The position numbers and the translations under genes were made by a program. Positions 1-10,334 of a stretch of DNA of 64,000 nucleotides are shown piece after piece. Within the stretch, counting starts at the first letter, position 1. Every line of letters begins with the position of its first letter. The stretch comes from an uncultured Piscirickettsiaceae bacterium (GTDB lineage: Bacteria > Pseudomonadota > Gammaproteobacteria > Methylococcales > Cycloclasticaceae). Location of the stretch: positions 124,001 through 188,000 of the forward strand of contig CAJXSK010000003.1 of assembly GCA_913061075.1 (NCBI GenBank). Direction: 5' to 3'. The notes beneath the pieces are model-generated. The model had not been told where the DNA came from, ran no database searches, and saw only the letters and a program-made list of their open reading frames with translations.

Positions 1-681
1 GTATCTGAGCTGCAAGTTCGAGATATTATGATCCCACGTTCTCAAATAGTCTTTATTTCTAAAGATGCTGATTTAAAAGATATTTACCCGTGCGTGATTG
101 AATCGTCACATTCTCGTTTTCCTGTTCAAGACCCAGAAACATCACAAGTGGCGGGTATTCTCTTAGCAAAAGATTTGCTGAGTTATGCCATTGGTGACGA
201 CACTCAAAAATTTGATGTTAAAGATGTGATGCGCCCCGCTATTTTTGTACCTGAAAGTAAACGCTTAAATGTTATGTTGCATGAGTTTAGGGCGAACAGA
301 AATCACATGGCGATTGTTGTTGATGAATACGGTTCTGTTGGTGGCTTAATTACCATTGAAGATGTATTGGAACAAATAGTGGGAGAGATCGAGGACGAGC
401 ATGATTTTGAGGAAGAAGCCTTTATTCTTCAACGAAGTGACCATGAATACAATATAAAAGCATTAACAGATATTGATGATTTTAATGAACACTTCGGTAC
501 TCATTATGCTGACGATGATTTTGATACAGTGGCTGGCCTAGTGATTAATAGTTTTGGCCATGTTCCAGAAAGTGGTGAAACCACGCAAATAGATAACTTT
601 CTATTTGAGGTGTTAAGAGCGGATAACAGGCGTGTGCATTTATTGCGTATGACGTTGATCAATACGACTGAAGACGCTTAA
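1..681 (+). CDS. corC: CorC/HlyC-family CBS-domain protein, 5' truncated by the window edge
   Basis: The reading frame is open from base 1 and has its stop at 681, so the N-terminus lies outside the window. The visible part begins with VRDIMIPRSQ, the family's first CBS-region signature. It continues through a second CBS motif with VVDEYGSVGGLITIEDVLEQIVGEIEDE split across residues 95-122, and ends with a CorC_HlyC (transporter-associated) domain containing DDDFDTVAGLV. CorC (YbeX) is a cytoplasmic accessory protein linked to magnesium/cobalt efflux and, in Escherichia coli, to ribosome or envelope homeostasis. It lies 10 bp upstream of lnt, the order known in other gammaproteobacteria, and is probably cotranscribed with it. 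The family call is firm, but the exact physiological role is not established. Confidence 0.93.
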   Translation, partial: VSELQVRDIMIPRSQIVFISKDADLKDIYPCVIESSHSRFPVQDPETSQVAGILLAKDLLSYAIGDDTQKFDVKDVMRPAIFVPESKRLNVMLHEFRANRNHMAIVVDEYGSVGGLITIEDVLEQIVGEIEDEHDFEEEAFILQRSDHEYNIKALTDIDDFNEHFGTHYADDDFDTVAGLVINSFGHVPESGETTQIDNFLFEVLRADNRRVHLLRMTLINTTEDA

Positions 682-691
682 TTCATGCACC

Positions 692-2197
692 ATGTTTAAG
701 CGGTGTTTAGATAAGCTAAAACGCGTCAAAACATCGTTGTTGGCGTTGATATCTGGGGCGTTACTGCCGCTTGCATTTGCGCCATACTGCTTACCTGTTA
801 TGGCCATTATTTCGCTGTTGTTACTGTTATTTGTAATACGCAAATTACCAGCTAAACAAGCAGCGGTTGCCGGCTATTTATTTGGTTGGGGATATTTTGG
901 CCACGGCGTGTACTGGGTTTATTTTAGTATTCACCATTTTGGTCACGCGCCGTTATGGCTGGCGATCATTATAATGTTGGGCATGGTTGCGATACTTGCA
1001 ACGTATATGGCCTTATTAGCTTACTTACTTAATCGTTTTTTTGGACAGCACAGCGCTGTGCGTTATTTGTTGGCTTTCCCTGGGTTATGGCTAGCTTTAG
1101 AGGCATTGAGAGGTGTTCTATTCACAGGATTCCCTTGGTTATCACTCGGCTATAGCCAAATTGATACAGGGTTGTCTGGCTGGGCGCCCATTGTGGGTGT
1201 GCTGGGGGTGTCTTGGCTTATTGTATTAGTGACCGGCTGCATTGCATGTGTTCTATTTAGTTCAGAAAACAAAACAAAAATACGCGCCATCATTTTAGCT
1301 TTGTCCTGCTGGCTAATGGGCTGGGGTATAACCACAACAACATGGGTTGAGCCTGCTGGAAGTGCGTTTAACGTTGTGTTGTTACAAGGGAACGTGCCAC
1401 AAGAAATAAAGTGGTTAAGGTCGTTTCAACGCATAAACAATAAAATGTATTTGGAGATGACAAAGGAGCAAGCTGACGCTGATTTGGTCGTTTGGCCTGA
1501 AACATCTATCCCGGCTTTTTATCACGGTATAAAAGAATCATTGATGAAGGATCTTAGGGAAGAAGCAATCACTCATCAAACAGATGTGATTGTTGGGCTG
1601 CCTGTTATGTTAGACGGGGCGAGTGGTTACTACAATGGTTTGCATAGTGTTAAGTACCCTGATGAATTTTACCTTAAAAGGCACTTGGTTCCTCTTGGCG
1701 AGTACATGCCGCTAAAGCCGTTTTCTACGTTTATTTTGGACTTTCTTCAAATACCACTTTCTGACTTTAGTGCCGGTGAAAAGGTGCAGCCGTTATTGAA
1801 AGGAGGTGGGTATTCATTTGCTTCATCAATTTGTTATGAAGATGTTTTTCAGCAATCGTCAGTTGATGGATTGCCGGATGCTGCGTATTTGGTAAATGTT
1901 AGCAACGATACTTGGTTTGGCGACACTATCGCTCCTTACCAACACTTTCAAATGGCTAGAATGAGGGCGCTGGAAAGCGGCCGATATATGTTAAGGTCAA
2001 CCAATACAGGTCTAACAGCCATAATAAATCATCAGGGTAAGGTTGTTAACCAAGCGCCAATGTTTAAACGCTTTGCTTTGAAGGGCGAAGTGATTCCTTT
2101 ACAAGGAGCTACTCCTTTTGTACAAGGTGGTTGGTGGATTGTTCTATTATTTGCCGCACTATTACCCTTGGTGAGTTTTCTCAAACGCGATAAATAA
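692..2197 (+). CDS. lnt: apolipoprotein N-acyltransferase
   Basis: Inner-membrane enzyme that transfers the third acyl chain from a phospholipid to the N-terminal cysteine of lipoproteins. The 501-residue product has about six hydrophobic segments in residues 12-210, then a periplasmic nitrilase-fold domain, and a last membrane segment at about 478-497. The expected Glu-Lys-Cys triad is visible: E270 in WPETSIP, K329 in YLKRHLVPLGEYMP and C381 in SSICYEDVF. The ATG at 692 follows corC closely, with no clear ribosome-binding site, so translational coupling is likely. It would mature the several lipoproteins encoded in this window (lptE, pal, the YiaD-like gene and the paralogous pair near 38-39 kb). 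Confidence 0.97.
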   Translation: MFKRCLDKLKRVKTSLLALISGALLPLAFAPYCLPVMAIISLLLLLFVIRKLPAKQAAVAGYLFGWGYFGHGVYWVYFSIHHFGHAPLWLAIIIMLGMVAILATYMALLAYLLNRFFGQHSAVRYLLAFPGLWLALEALRGVLFTGFPWLSLGYSQIDTGLSGWAPIVGVLGVSWLIVLVTGCIACVLFSSENKTKIRAIILALSCWLMGWGITTTTWVEPAGSAFNVVLLQGNVPQEIKWLRSFQRINNKMYLEMTKEQADADLVVWPETSIPAFYHGIKESLMKDLREEAITHQTDVIVGLPVMLDGASGYYNGLHSVKYPDEFYLKRHLVPLGEYMPLKPFSTFILDFLQIPLSDFSAGEKVQPLLKGGGYSFASSICYEDVFQQSSVDGLPDAAYLVNVSNDTWFGDTIAPYQHFQMARMRALESGRYMLRSTNTGLTAIINHQGKVVNQAPMFKRFALKGEVIPLQGATPFVQGGWWIVLLFAALLPLVSFLKRDK

Positions 2198-2205
2198 GGT
2201 TGCGC

Positions 2206-3603
2206 ATGAAATTTTACAAAAGTGTCTTAACAACATTATTGTTTTTAACGTTTTCTGTACAAGCGAATCAAGCTGTAGAGCAATGGGCTGCATTTGCTGC
2301 TCAAACTAAGGCGCCGCAACATGCGAAGTGGTTAGAGGCGATAAGTGACCCAAGGGCCATTAAATTAGCCGAACGATGGAAAGCGTTACGCGGTTTTGAT
2401 GCCTATGATGCGATTGAAAAATATACTATTCCGGCTGAGCTGAAACCAGGGTTGGTGCTAAACAAAGAGAATATTAACCAATATCCTTGGTTGAAAGATT
2501 ACCTCCCAAGAGATTATTTAAACAGCTTGTCGTCAGGTAATGGTTTTGTACGCGAGATTAAAATCATACCCACCAGTATTTATTATATGAATGAAGGTGT
2601 TTTGAATGCGACGCTTGCTCTACAAGGTAAGGGGCTAACGCCAACAACAGACGAACATAGTACTCTGGTGAACCCTGATGGTTCAGCAACGTTGTTGAAT
2701 GATGAAACAGCAGGTGCAATTCCGTATTTAAACCCTAAAGATGGTTTGGAGTTGAATTGGTCGTTTATTGCGCATGGCGTGGGAACGGAAACATTGATTT
2801 TTGACCCAATGATTTCAAATTCATGTGATGACAAGGGTAATTTAGATGTTCAGTACACTGGCCTTATTTGGTGGCAGAAATTCCATGGCCGTCAAACCAT
2901 TGAGCCACTGGGAAGCATAGATGATAAAGATGACTTGATAGAGGGCGGTTCTTTATTCGTTGTTTCACCGAATGATGTGAGTGGTATCGCGGCAGTCCGG
3001 CAGCGAGCTGCACGGGGGAACAAAACGGATGATTTTAGAATCTTTATCCCCAGTATGCGTAGGACGCGAATATTATCGGGTAATGATGCTCAAGACCCGA
3101 TGTATTATGGTTTAGAGGTAACGTGGGATGATTGGCGTGCTTACTGGGCTAAAACGGATTTAAATACTTTTGAGTATAAAATGCTGGGTGAGCGGCTAAT
3201 ATTGTCGTCGCCTGAAACGGGTTATATTTATCGTTCAGCTGAGATGAATGAAAGTCAGTGCGCTTGGAATAATATGGAAATGGAGCTGCGCCCAGTGTGG
3301 GTGTTAGAAGTTACCGATAAAGTTGGTAAGTATCAGTATAAGACGCGGACCATTTATATTGACCAAGAAACGTATTACGCCCAATTTCAAGAAATGTCAG
3401 ATATGCGTGGTGAACCTTATAGAACGTGGGACGATAGTCGCTCTTGGCGGCCTTTTGATGGTGATGCACAATGGGATCACATCACTATTCATAATGAATT
3501 TAATAACCGTTTAAATATTATTACGGTAACGCCCGATTGGGATGATCGTGGCGAGAAAGTAACGGAAGAATACTTTGACGTTGATCAGCTAAGGGATATG
3601 TAA
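2206..3603 (+). CDS. DUF1329 family exported protein
   Basis: The product is 465 residues with an N-terminal signal peptide (KFYKSVLTTLLFLTFSVQA) and a periplasmic body of DUF1329 type, a LolA/LolB-like fold. The most recognisable piece is IPSMRRTRILSGNDAQDP, followed by GLEVTWDDWRAYW. I chose ATG 2206 over TTG 2200 because AAGG at 2196-2199 is well spaced for it. The gene starts 8 bp after lnt and ends 23 bp before the convergent xylA stop. DUF1329 proteins often accompany hydrocarbon, steroid or terpene degradation genes and are suspected to handle hydrophobic substrates at the outer membrane. That role is inference here, supported by the neighbouring xylMA. Confidence 0.85.
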   Translation: MKFYKSVLTTLLFLTFSVQANQAVEQWAAFAAQTKAPQHAKWLEAISDPRAIKLAERWKALRGFDAYDAIEKYTIPAELKPGLVLNKENINQYPWLKDYLPRDYLNSLSSGNGFVREIKIIPTSIYYMNEGVLNATLALQGKGLTPTTDEHSTLVNPDGSATLLNDETAGAIPYLNPKDGLELNWSFIAHGVGTETLIFDPMISNSCDDKGNLDVQYTGLIWWQKFHGRQTIEPLGSIDDKDDLIEGGSLFVVSPNDVSGIAAVRQRAARGNKTDDFRIFIPSMRRTRILSGNDAQDPMYYGLEVTWDDWRAYWAKTDLNTFEYKMLGERLILSSPETGYIYRSAEMNESQCAWNNMEMELRPVWVLEVTDKVGKYQYKTRTIYIDQETYYAQFQEMSDMRGEPYRTWDDSRSWRPFDGDAQWDHITIHNEFNNRLNIITVTPDWDDRGEKVTEEYFDVDQLRDM

Positions 3604-3626
3604 GCCAGCTCTTTAATTGAGACTTA

Positions 3627-4706
3627 TTAGTTAGAGCTTTCTAACTGCCTAGAATCCAAAAACTTATCGTAATGAATATGGTCAAGGCTGATATTTGCTT
3701 CTTCTAGTTTTACTAGAGTGGCATCAATCATTCCTGGTGGGCCACATAAATATGCATGGCTATCAGATAGGGGAAAGCCTGCTGTTTCATCGTTGATAAA
3801 ATCTGTGACTAAACCGCGTTTGCCGGCCCAGTCGGAATTTTCTGGTTCATCAGATAAGATAGGGACGAATTTAAATGTATTTGGCCATTGTTCAGTTAGG
3901 CTTTTCATTTCCTCTAAACAGTACAAATCGCGTTGTGCTCTTGCGCCAAATAAATAAGTTACAGGACGGTTAATTTTATTGGCGAGGGCATCATCTAAAA
4001 TGGCTTTTAAAGGCGCCATACCACTGCCACCAGCAACGCCTATTATCGGCGCCTCGGCTGTGCGTAACCAAAAGTTACCACTGGGGCCATGCAATTCAAA
4101 TGCTTCGCCAACGCGGTCTTTTTCAAATAACCATTCTGTGTAACTGCCGCCCGGTACGTTACGAACGTGAAATTTGAGCGATGTTTGGCCGCCTTGTACG
4201 GGCGCAGAAGCAAATGAATAACTACGATGGCGATCAAAACCGACAAGTCCAATGTCCGCAAATTGACCAGCAGTGAAAGAAATCGCGCGGTTAAGCTCTA
4301 CGGCTACTTCAGCAATGTCGTGTGTCAACATAGTGGTAGCAGTAATTGTTCCGTTGTATGTTTCAATCGCGTGGTTCGGCGCATGCGCATCGGCTTCTAG
4401 TTCAACAGTCACATCAGATTTTAATAAGGCCTGACAAGCTAAAATATAGCCGTCATCAATTTCGGCTTCAGATAATGTGTATGAAAAATCCATAATGGCT
4501 TTCACTTCACCTTCAACCAATTTGCATCGGCAGTTTCCGCAGGTGCCAACCGTACAATGATAAGGGAAATTAATGCCTTCGCTTAACGCTGTCTGTAATA
4601 GCGTATTGTTTTTGGGCACTTCAAACGTTTCGCCGGTTGGTTGGATTGTGGCTGATAAAGGTCCTTTTTTAGGACCGCCAAATAGGCTGCCAAATAGTTT
4701 TTTCAT
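3627..4706 (-). CDS. xylA: XylA-type NADH:ferredoxin reductase, electron-transfer component of hydrocarbon monooxygenase
   Basis: The 359-residue product joins an N-terminal plant-type [2Fe-2S] ferredoxin to an FAD/NAD(P)H reductase. Iron-sulfur ligands are C51, C56, C59 and C91 (C-x4-C-x2-C spacing in HCTVGTCGNC). The FAD motif is RHRSYSFASAP, the nucleotide motif is GVAGGSGMAPL, and CGPPGMID is near the C-terminus. Length and motif order match XylA of the TOL plasmid xylene monooxygenase. It passes electrons from NADH to the di-iron hydroxylase encoded immediately upstream (xylM, 18 bp away). The call as reductase is firm. The true substrate of the pair (toluene, xylene, cymene or an alkane) cannot be read from the sequence. 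Confidence 0.9.
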   Translation of the reverse strand: MKKLFGSLFGGPKKGPLSATIQPTGETFEVPKNNTLLQTALSEGINFPYHCTVGTCGNCRCKLVEGEVKAIMDFSYTLSEAEIDDGYILACQALLKSDVTVELEADAHAPNHAIETYNGTITATTMLTHDIAEVAVELNRAISFTAGQFADIGLVGFDRHRSYSFASAPVQGGQTSLKFHVRNVPGGSYTEWLFEKDRVGEAFELHGPSGNFWLRTAEAPIIGVAGGSGMAPLKAILDDALANKINRPVTYLFGARAQRDLYCLEEMKSLTEQWPNTFKFVPILSDEPENSDWAGKRGLVTDFINDETAGFPLSDSHAYLCGPPGMIDATLVKLEEANISLDHIHYDKFLDSRQLESSN

Positions 4707-4724
4707 AATGTAAGTAAGGTGTAA

Positions 4725-5828
4725 TTAAGCTTCAGACTCATTTAGCCAGTCTGGCCAGCCCGCTTTTTTATTGGCTTCACGTGCTAGCTCTTTTTCTTCA
4801 GCGGTTGCGTGGTTAAAGTCCCAATTTTTTAAACGGGGTTTGGCGATGTATTTAAACCAGATGGGGGGGATTAACCCTGCAGCGAAACACAAGAAAAGGC
4901 TTGGCATTTGTGGGCCATCAGCTTTGGGTTTTAGTTTGTGATAAGGCGCATAAGAATCCATATGGTGATCATTATGGTTTGTTATTTCAAATGAAATGGT
5001 TCTGCTCATTGGGTACAAATGATTCCAAATATGTTGAGAGTCGTACTTTTTACCTTCTACCCTGACTAAGCCGTAATGCTGGTAGTAGTTGAAGGCTTCA
5101 ACAAGCATTCTGCTAATCAACATGGCGCAAACAGCAACAACGGTAGCCGTTAAACCAGCAAACCAGAAAACAAGCCCTAGTAGCACAGCAATTTGATATA
5201 TGGCTTGCATGACCCGACCTGTGGGTGCGAATAAAGAGCGTTTAGTTTTTTTACAGCGCATGGATTCCATTTCAAAGAAATCTTTTAGGCTGCCAAAAAT
5301 AGCAACGGGGATAAACCTATATACGGTGTACCCACGTGGGCAAGTATCTGAATCTTTGGCTGTGCCTAGGTGTATATGATGGGTGTGCACATGAGCTACG
5401 TCACGTGTTGGGTCAAAGTAAAATGTACCAATCAACGTGGCAAAAAGCCGGCCTATTGAACTTCTGCGGTGCATTAACTCATGGTTAACAGGTAATGATG
5501 GAACAGCGCCTAACCAACCCAGTGAAAAGGCCGCACCGATTAATAAAATAAGCGACGGTGGTTGCCCTATTTGTTGCTCTAGCATCATCCAATGAACAAA
5601 AGCAGCATATAGCGCTACCATAAGAAAAAGGTGAAGGTAGAGAGGGAGTTCCGCTAGCCAATCAATGTTGGCGTCATATCGTTTTAAATCTTTTTTAGCG
5701 ATAACATCAATCATTAGTAGAGGGATGAATGTTGCTAAGCCTAGCCATACCCAAGCGTCTCCTAATAAAAACCCAATAATGCCAGCGATGACGATGGCAG
5801 CGCCTAAATAATATCTTAAATAATTCAT
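4725..5828 (-). CDS. xylM: XylM/AlkB-type membrane di-iron hydrocarbon hydroxylase
   Basis: This 367-residue integral membrane protein has the His clusters of the AlkB/XylM family: HELMH at 116-120, HVHTHH at 146-151, NYYQHYGLVR around H251 and NHNDHH at 284-289. The C-terminal AKPRLKNWDF and ANKKAGWP segments and the overall length resemble TOL-plasmid XylM more than AlkB. It should insert oxygen into a methyl group or terminal carbon of a hydrophobic hydrocarbon, using electrons from the reductase encoded next. The ATG at 5828 matches the family N-terminus, although no strong Shine-Dalgarno precedes it. No alcohol or aldehyde dehydrogenase gene (xylB or xylC type) is nearby, so the pathway must continue elsewhere. 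Confidence 0.9.
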   Translation of the reverse strand: MNYLRYYLGAAIVIAGIIGFLLGDAWVWLGLATFIPLLMIDVIAKKDLKRYDANIDWLAELPLYLHLFLMVALYAAFVHWMMLEQQIGQPPSLILLIGAAFSLGWLGAVPSLPVNHELMHRRSSIGRLFATLIGTFYFDPTRDVAHVHTHHIHLGTAKDSDTCPRGYTVYRFIPVAIFGSLKDFFEMESMRCKKTKRSLFAPTGRVMQAIYQIAVLLGLVFWFAGLTATVVAVCAMLISRMLVEAFNYYQHYGLVRVEGKKYDSQHIWNHLYPMSRTISFEITNHNDHHMDSYAPYHKLKPKADGPQMPSLFLCFAAGLIPPIWFKYIAKPRLKNWDFNHATAEEKELAREANKKAGWPDWLNESEA

Positions 5829-5906
5829 ATATAAATACTAGCTTGTATACGTTTAAAGTGTAGGGAGGAGTATATCTTAGAGGTTTAAATACGACAATGA
5901 GTTCAA

Positions 5907-6674
5907 TTACTTTTCCTTTAGTTCTTTGTATAAGTTTTTAAACTCTTCAGTTACTTTGTGTGTGGGTGCATATTGAATCATAGGTTGACAGGCGCTGTGA
6001 GATTCCCGGATTTTTACAGAGGGTGATATTTTGGTTTTAAATAACTTAAGTTTATCGTTAATCAGCTCATTGACTAGCTGAGCGGGCAGATTAGCTCTGC
6101 TTTGAAATTGATTGACGACAATGCCTTCAATTTCTAGTTCTGGGTTATGGTCTGCTTTAACTTCTTCAACGGTGTCGAGCAATGAATACAGTGCTTGTTT
6201 TGAAAAAACATCGCAATCAAACGGGATAATGCAATTATTTGCAGCGATTAGCGCCGAACGTGTATAAAAATTTAATGCCGGTGGCGTGTCGATAAAGATA
6301 TTGTCAAACCCCTCTATTGCATCTAGAGCTTCTTTTAATTTGTAAATCTTATAACGTGACTCAAGTTTTGCATGTAAATTGTCCATTTCAGGGTGTGATG
6401 GCATGACATATAAATTAGGCACGTCGGTTTCGTAAATATATTCACTGAAGTCTTTGGGGAATAAACTGACACTGAGTGTGCTGGCATAAAAATCTGCCAA
6501 CGTAGAGTCTAGTTCATCTGTTCTATACCCTAATAGATAATGAGTTGAATTGCCTTGTGTGTCCAAATCAACCACGAGTGTTGTTTTGCCTTTCGACGCA
6601 CTAATGGCGGCTAAATTGCAGGTAATGGTTGATTTGCCAACACCGCCTTTTTTATTAAAAATAACCCGATTCAT
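5907..6674 (-). CDS. solo ParA/MinD-like ATPase
   Basis: The 255-residue product is a ParA-family P-loop ATPase. It carries the deviant Walker A motif KKGGVGKST at 8-16 with signature K9 and K14, DLDTQGNSTH as the A' region, and FIDTPPAL as the Walker B region. It lacks the N-terminal helix-turn-helix of plasmid ParA proteins, and no ParB-like gene or parS-like repeats are visible nearby, so a chromosome-partition role is unlikely. Its ATG overlaps the stop of the zinc-ribbon gene by 4 bp (ATGA), implying translational coupling. Solo ParA proteins often position other cargo; any cargo here is unknown. Confidence 0.85.
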   Translation of the reverse strand: MNRVIFNKKGGVGKSTITCNLAAISASKGKTTLVVDLDTQGNSTHYLLGYRTDELDSTLADFYASTLSVSLFPKDFSEYIYETDVPNLYVMPSHPEMDNLHAKLESRYKIYKLKEALDAIEGFDNIFIDTPPALNFYTRSALIAANNCIIPFDCDVFSKQALYSLLDTVEEVKADHNPELEIEGIVVNQFQSRANLPAQLVNELINDKLKLFKTKISPSVKIRESHSACQPMIQYAPTHKVTEEFKNLYKELKEK

Positions 6675-7195
6675 GTACTGCTTGTCCTTTTACGATAGCG
6701 TTTAAATTCTGTTTTATGACATTTAGGGCAAGGTGGGATGTGCCCGGTTTTTTTAAAGTTCAATGTTTGCTCACAGACTATGCACTCTAATGTGCCTGGG
6801 CCTGTGACCTCGCCAGAATGGTACAGTTTACCCTTTATTGCTTGAATGTTGAGCATGTCCCATTCAATTTTTGTCTTATCAGCAACCAAATTAAGCCATT
6901 CGCCAATTTTTCCTTCAACTAAGGTGGATTCAAACGATAGCCATTCAGAAAACTCTTCTTTGGTTTCTTGTAAGTAGGCTGACACATCGTCTAAATCTCG
7001 CTTCAAATAACCGCCTACCTTGTCAGCTTCTTCCATGGTTAACTCACCTAGTTTTATCGCTTTTTCTTTTGCATCTTTAAGGTGCTCTTCGACATTTGGG
7101 ATGGTTTGTTTTTCTGCATGTTCAACGGCATCATGTAAACGCTTCGTCATGGTGTCGTAGGCGTGTAGCAGTTTGTCTTGTATTGGATTATTCAT
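6671..7195 (-). CDS. ybeL: YbeL-like zinc-ribbon protein (DUF1451)
   Basis: The 174-residue product is rich in charged helix over residues 1-120, with a segment resembling the family's conserved ELTMEEADKVGGYLKRDL. It ends in a zinc ribbon with two Cys pairs (CIVC and CPKC) at about 138-160. This matches the DUF1451 family (E. coli YbeL), whose function is unknown. The gene is divergent from leuS, the arrangement I recall for the relatives, so it belongs to the conserved block rather than to the xyl insert. It is preceded by AGGAGATTG close to the ATG. The solo ParA gene overlaps its 3' end. Confidence 0.8.
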   Translation of the reverse strand: MNNPIQDKLLHAYDTMTKRLHDAVEHAEKQTIPNVEEHLKDAKEKAIKLGELTMEEADKVGGYLKRDLDDVSAYLQETKEEFSEWLSFESTLVEGKIGEWLNLVADKTKIEWDMLNIQAIKGKLYHSGEVTGPGTLECIVCEQTLNFKKTGHIPPCPKCHKTEFKRYRKRTSST

Positions 7196-7284
7196 ACAAT
7201 CTCCTTATTTAAATTTTCTTTTCCCGAAAGGGTGTAAGTTTCATTAAAACAGTTGCTGTCCGTCTAATTCAGCTTTAGATTTAA

Positions 7285-7306
7285 GGGTAGCTAAGGTATT
7301 CTACCC
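7285..7306 (+). promoter_or_regulatory. inverted repeat in the leuS leader / ybeL-leuS intergenic region
   Basis: GGGTAG (7285-7290) and CTACCC (7301-7306) form a perfect 6-bp inverted repeat around a 10-nt loop, 33 bp before the leuS ATG. A possible promoter overlaps it: TTTAGA at 7274-7279 and TATTCT at 7297-7302, 17 bp apart. It could be an operator or a leader hairpin. No T-box features are apparent. Confidence 0.3.
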
Positions 7307-7318
7307 ACCTCTTATTAA

Positions 7319-9784
<2,466 letters not shown>

Positions 9785-9796
9785 CGGAGTAATGTG

Positions 9797-10318
9797 ATGC
9801 TGAAACAACGGGTAAACACAAGCTTGCATCAACGGGTGCGATTGGTTTTTCTGTGTGTTTTGTGTGCCAGTTTGGTTTCTTGTGGGTTTAAGCTGAGAGG
9901 AGCAGTTGATTTGCCGGTAGGCCTACAGAAAATCTTTATCGTTGGGTCTGTTAGTAGCGATCTCGTGCGTGACTTGAAAGGTAGCCTACAATATTCGGCG
10001 ACAGTTGTTAAGCAACAAGCAGATGCAGATGCGATTTTAAACATTGTTCAAGAAAAATCAACAAACCGTACATTAAGTGTCGATTCAAATGGCAGAATTC
10101 GAGAAGCCGAGCTTCAATATTCAGTGACGTATAATTTTAAAAAGTCGAATGGCGATACTGTTTTAGATGATGAAACATTACGGCTGGCTAGAGACTACAT
10201 TAATGATGAAAACGATGTTATTGGTCGTACCAATGAGTCAACTATTATCACTCGAGATTTGAAACGTGATGCGGCTCAGCAAATTCTTCGGCGCTTACAT
10301 GCGCTGTCTAATAACTAA
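9797..10318 (+). CDS. lptE: LPS-assembly lipoprotein LptE
   Basis: Outer-membrane lipoprotein that plugs and supports the LptD translocon for LPS export. The product has a signal sequence ending in the lipobox LVSC, followed by GFKLRG, a typical LptE mature start. ATG 9797 is preferred over GTG 9794 because GGAG at 9786-9789 is better spaced for it (173 residues). It lies between leuS and holA as in most gammaproteobacteria. It works with the LptA, LptB and LptC proteins encoded at 29-31 kb. Confidence 0.93.
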   Translation: MLKQRVNTSLHQRVRLVFLCVLCASLVSCGFKLRGAVDLPVGLQKIFIVGSVSSDLVRDLKGSLQYSATVVKQQADADAILNIVQEKSTNRTLSVDSNGRIREAELQYSVTYNFKKSNGDTVLDDETLRLARDYINDENDVIGRTNESTIITRDLKRDAAQQILRRLHALSNN

Positions 10319-10334
10319 GCTTTTCTAAACAGCG

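Noticed and set aside
3604-3650. possible bidirectional terminator between the DUF1329 gene and xylA
   Set aside because: GTTAGA/TCTAAC pairs only 6 bp, overlaps the xylA 3' codons and has no T run, so it is not strong enough to call.
5829-5906. partition site or operator repeats beside the ParA gene
   Set aside because: Only a short palindrome (GTATAC) is present; no repeated parS-like motif was found.
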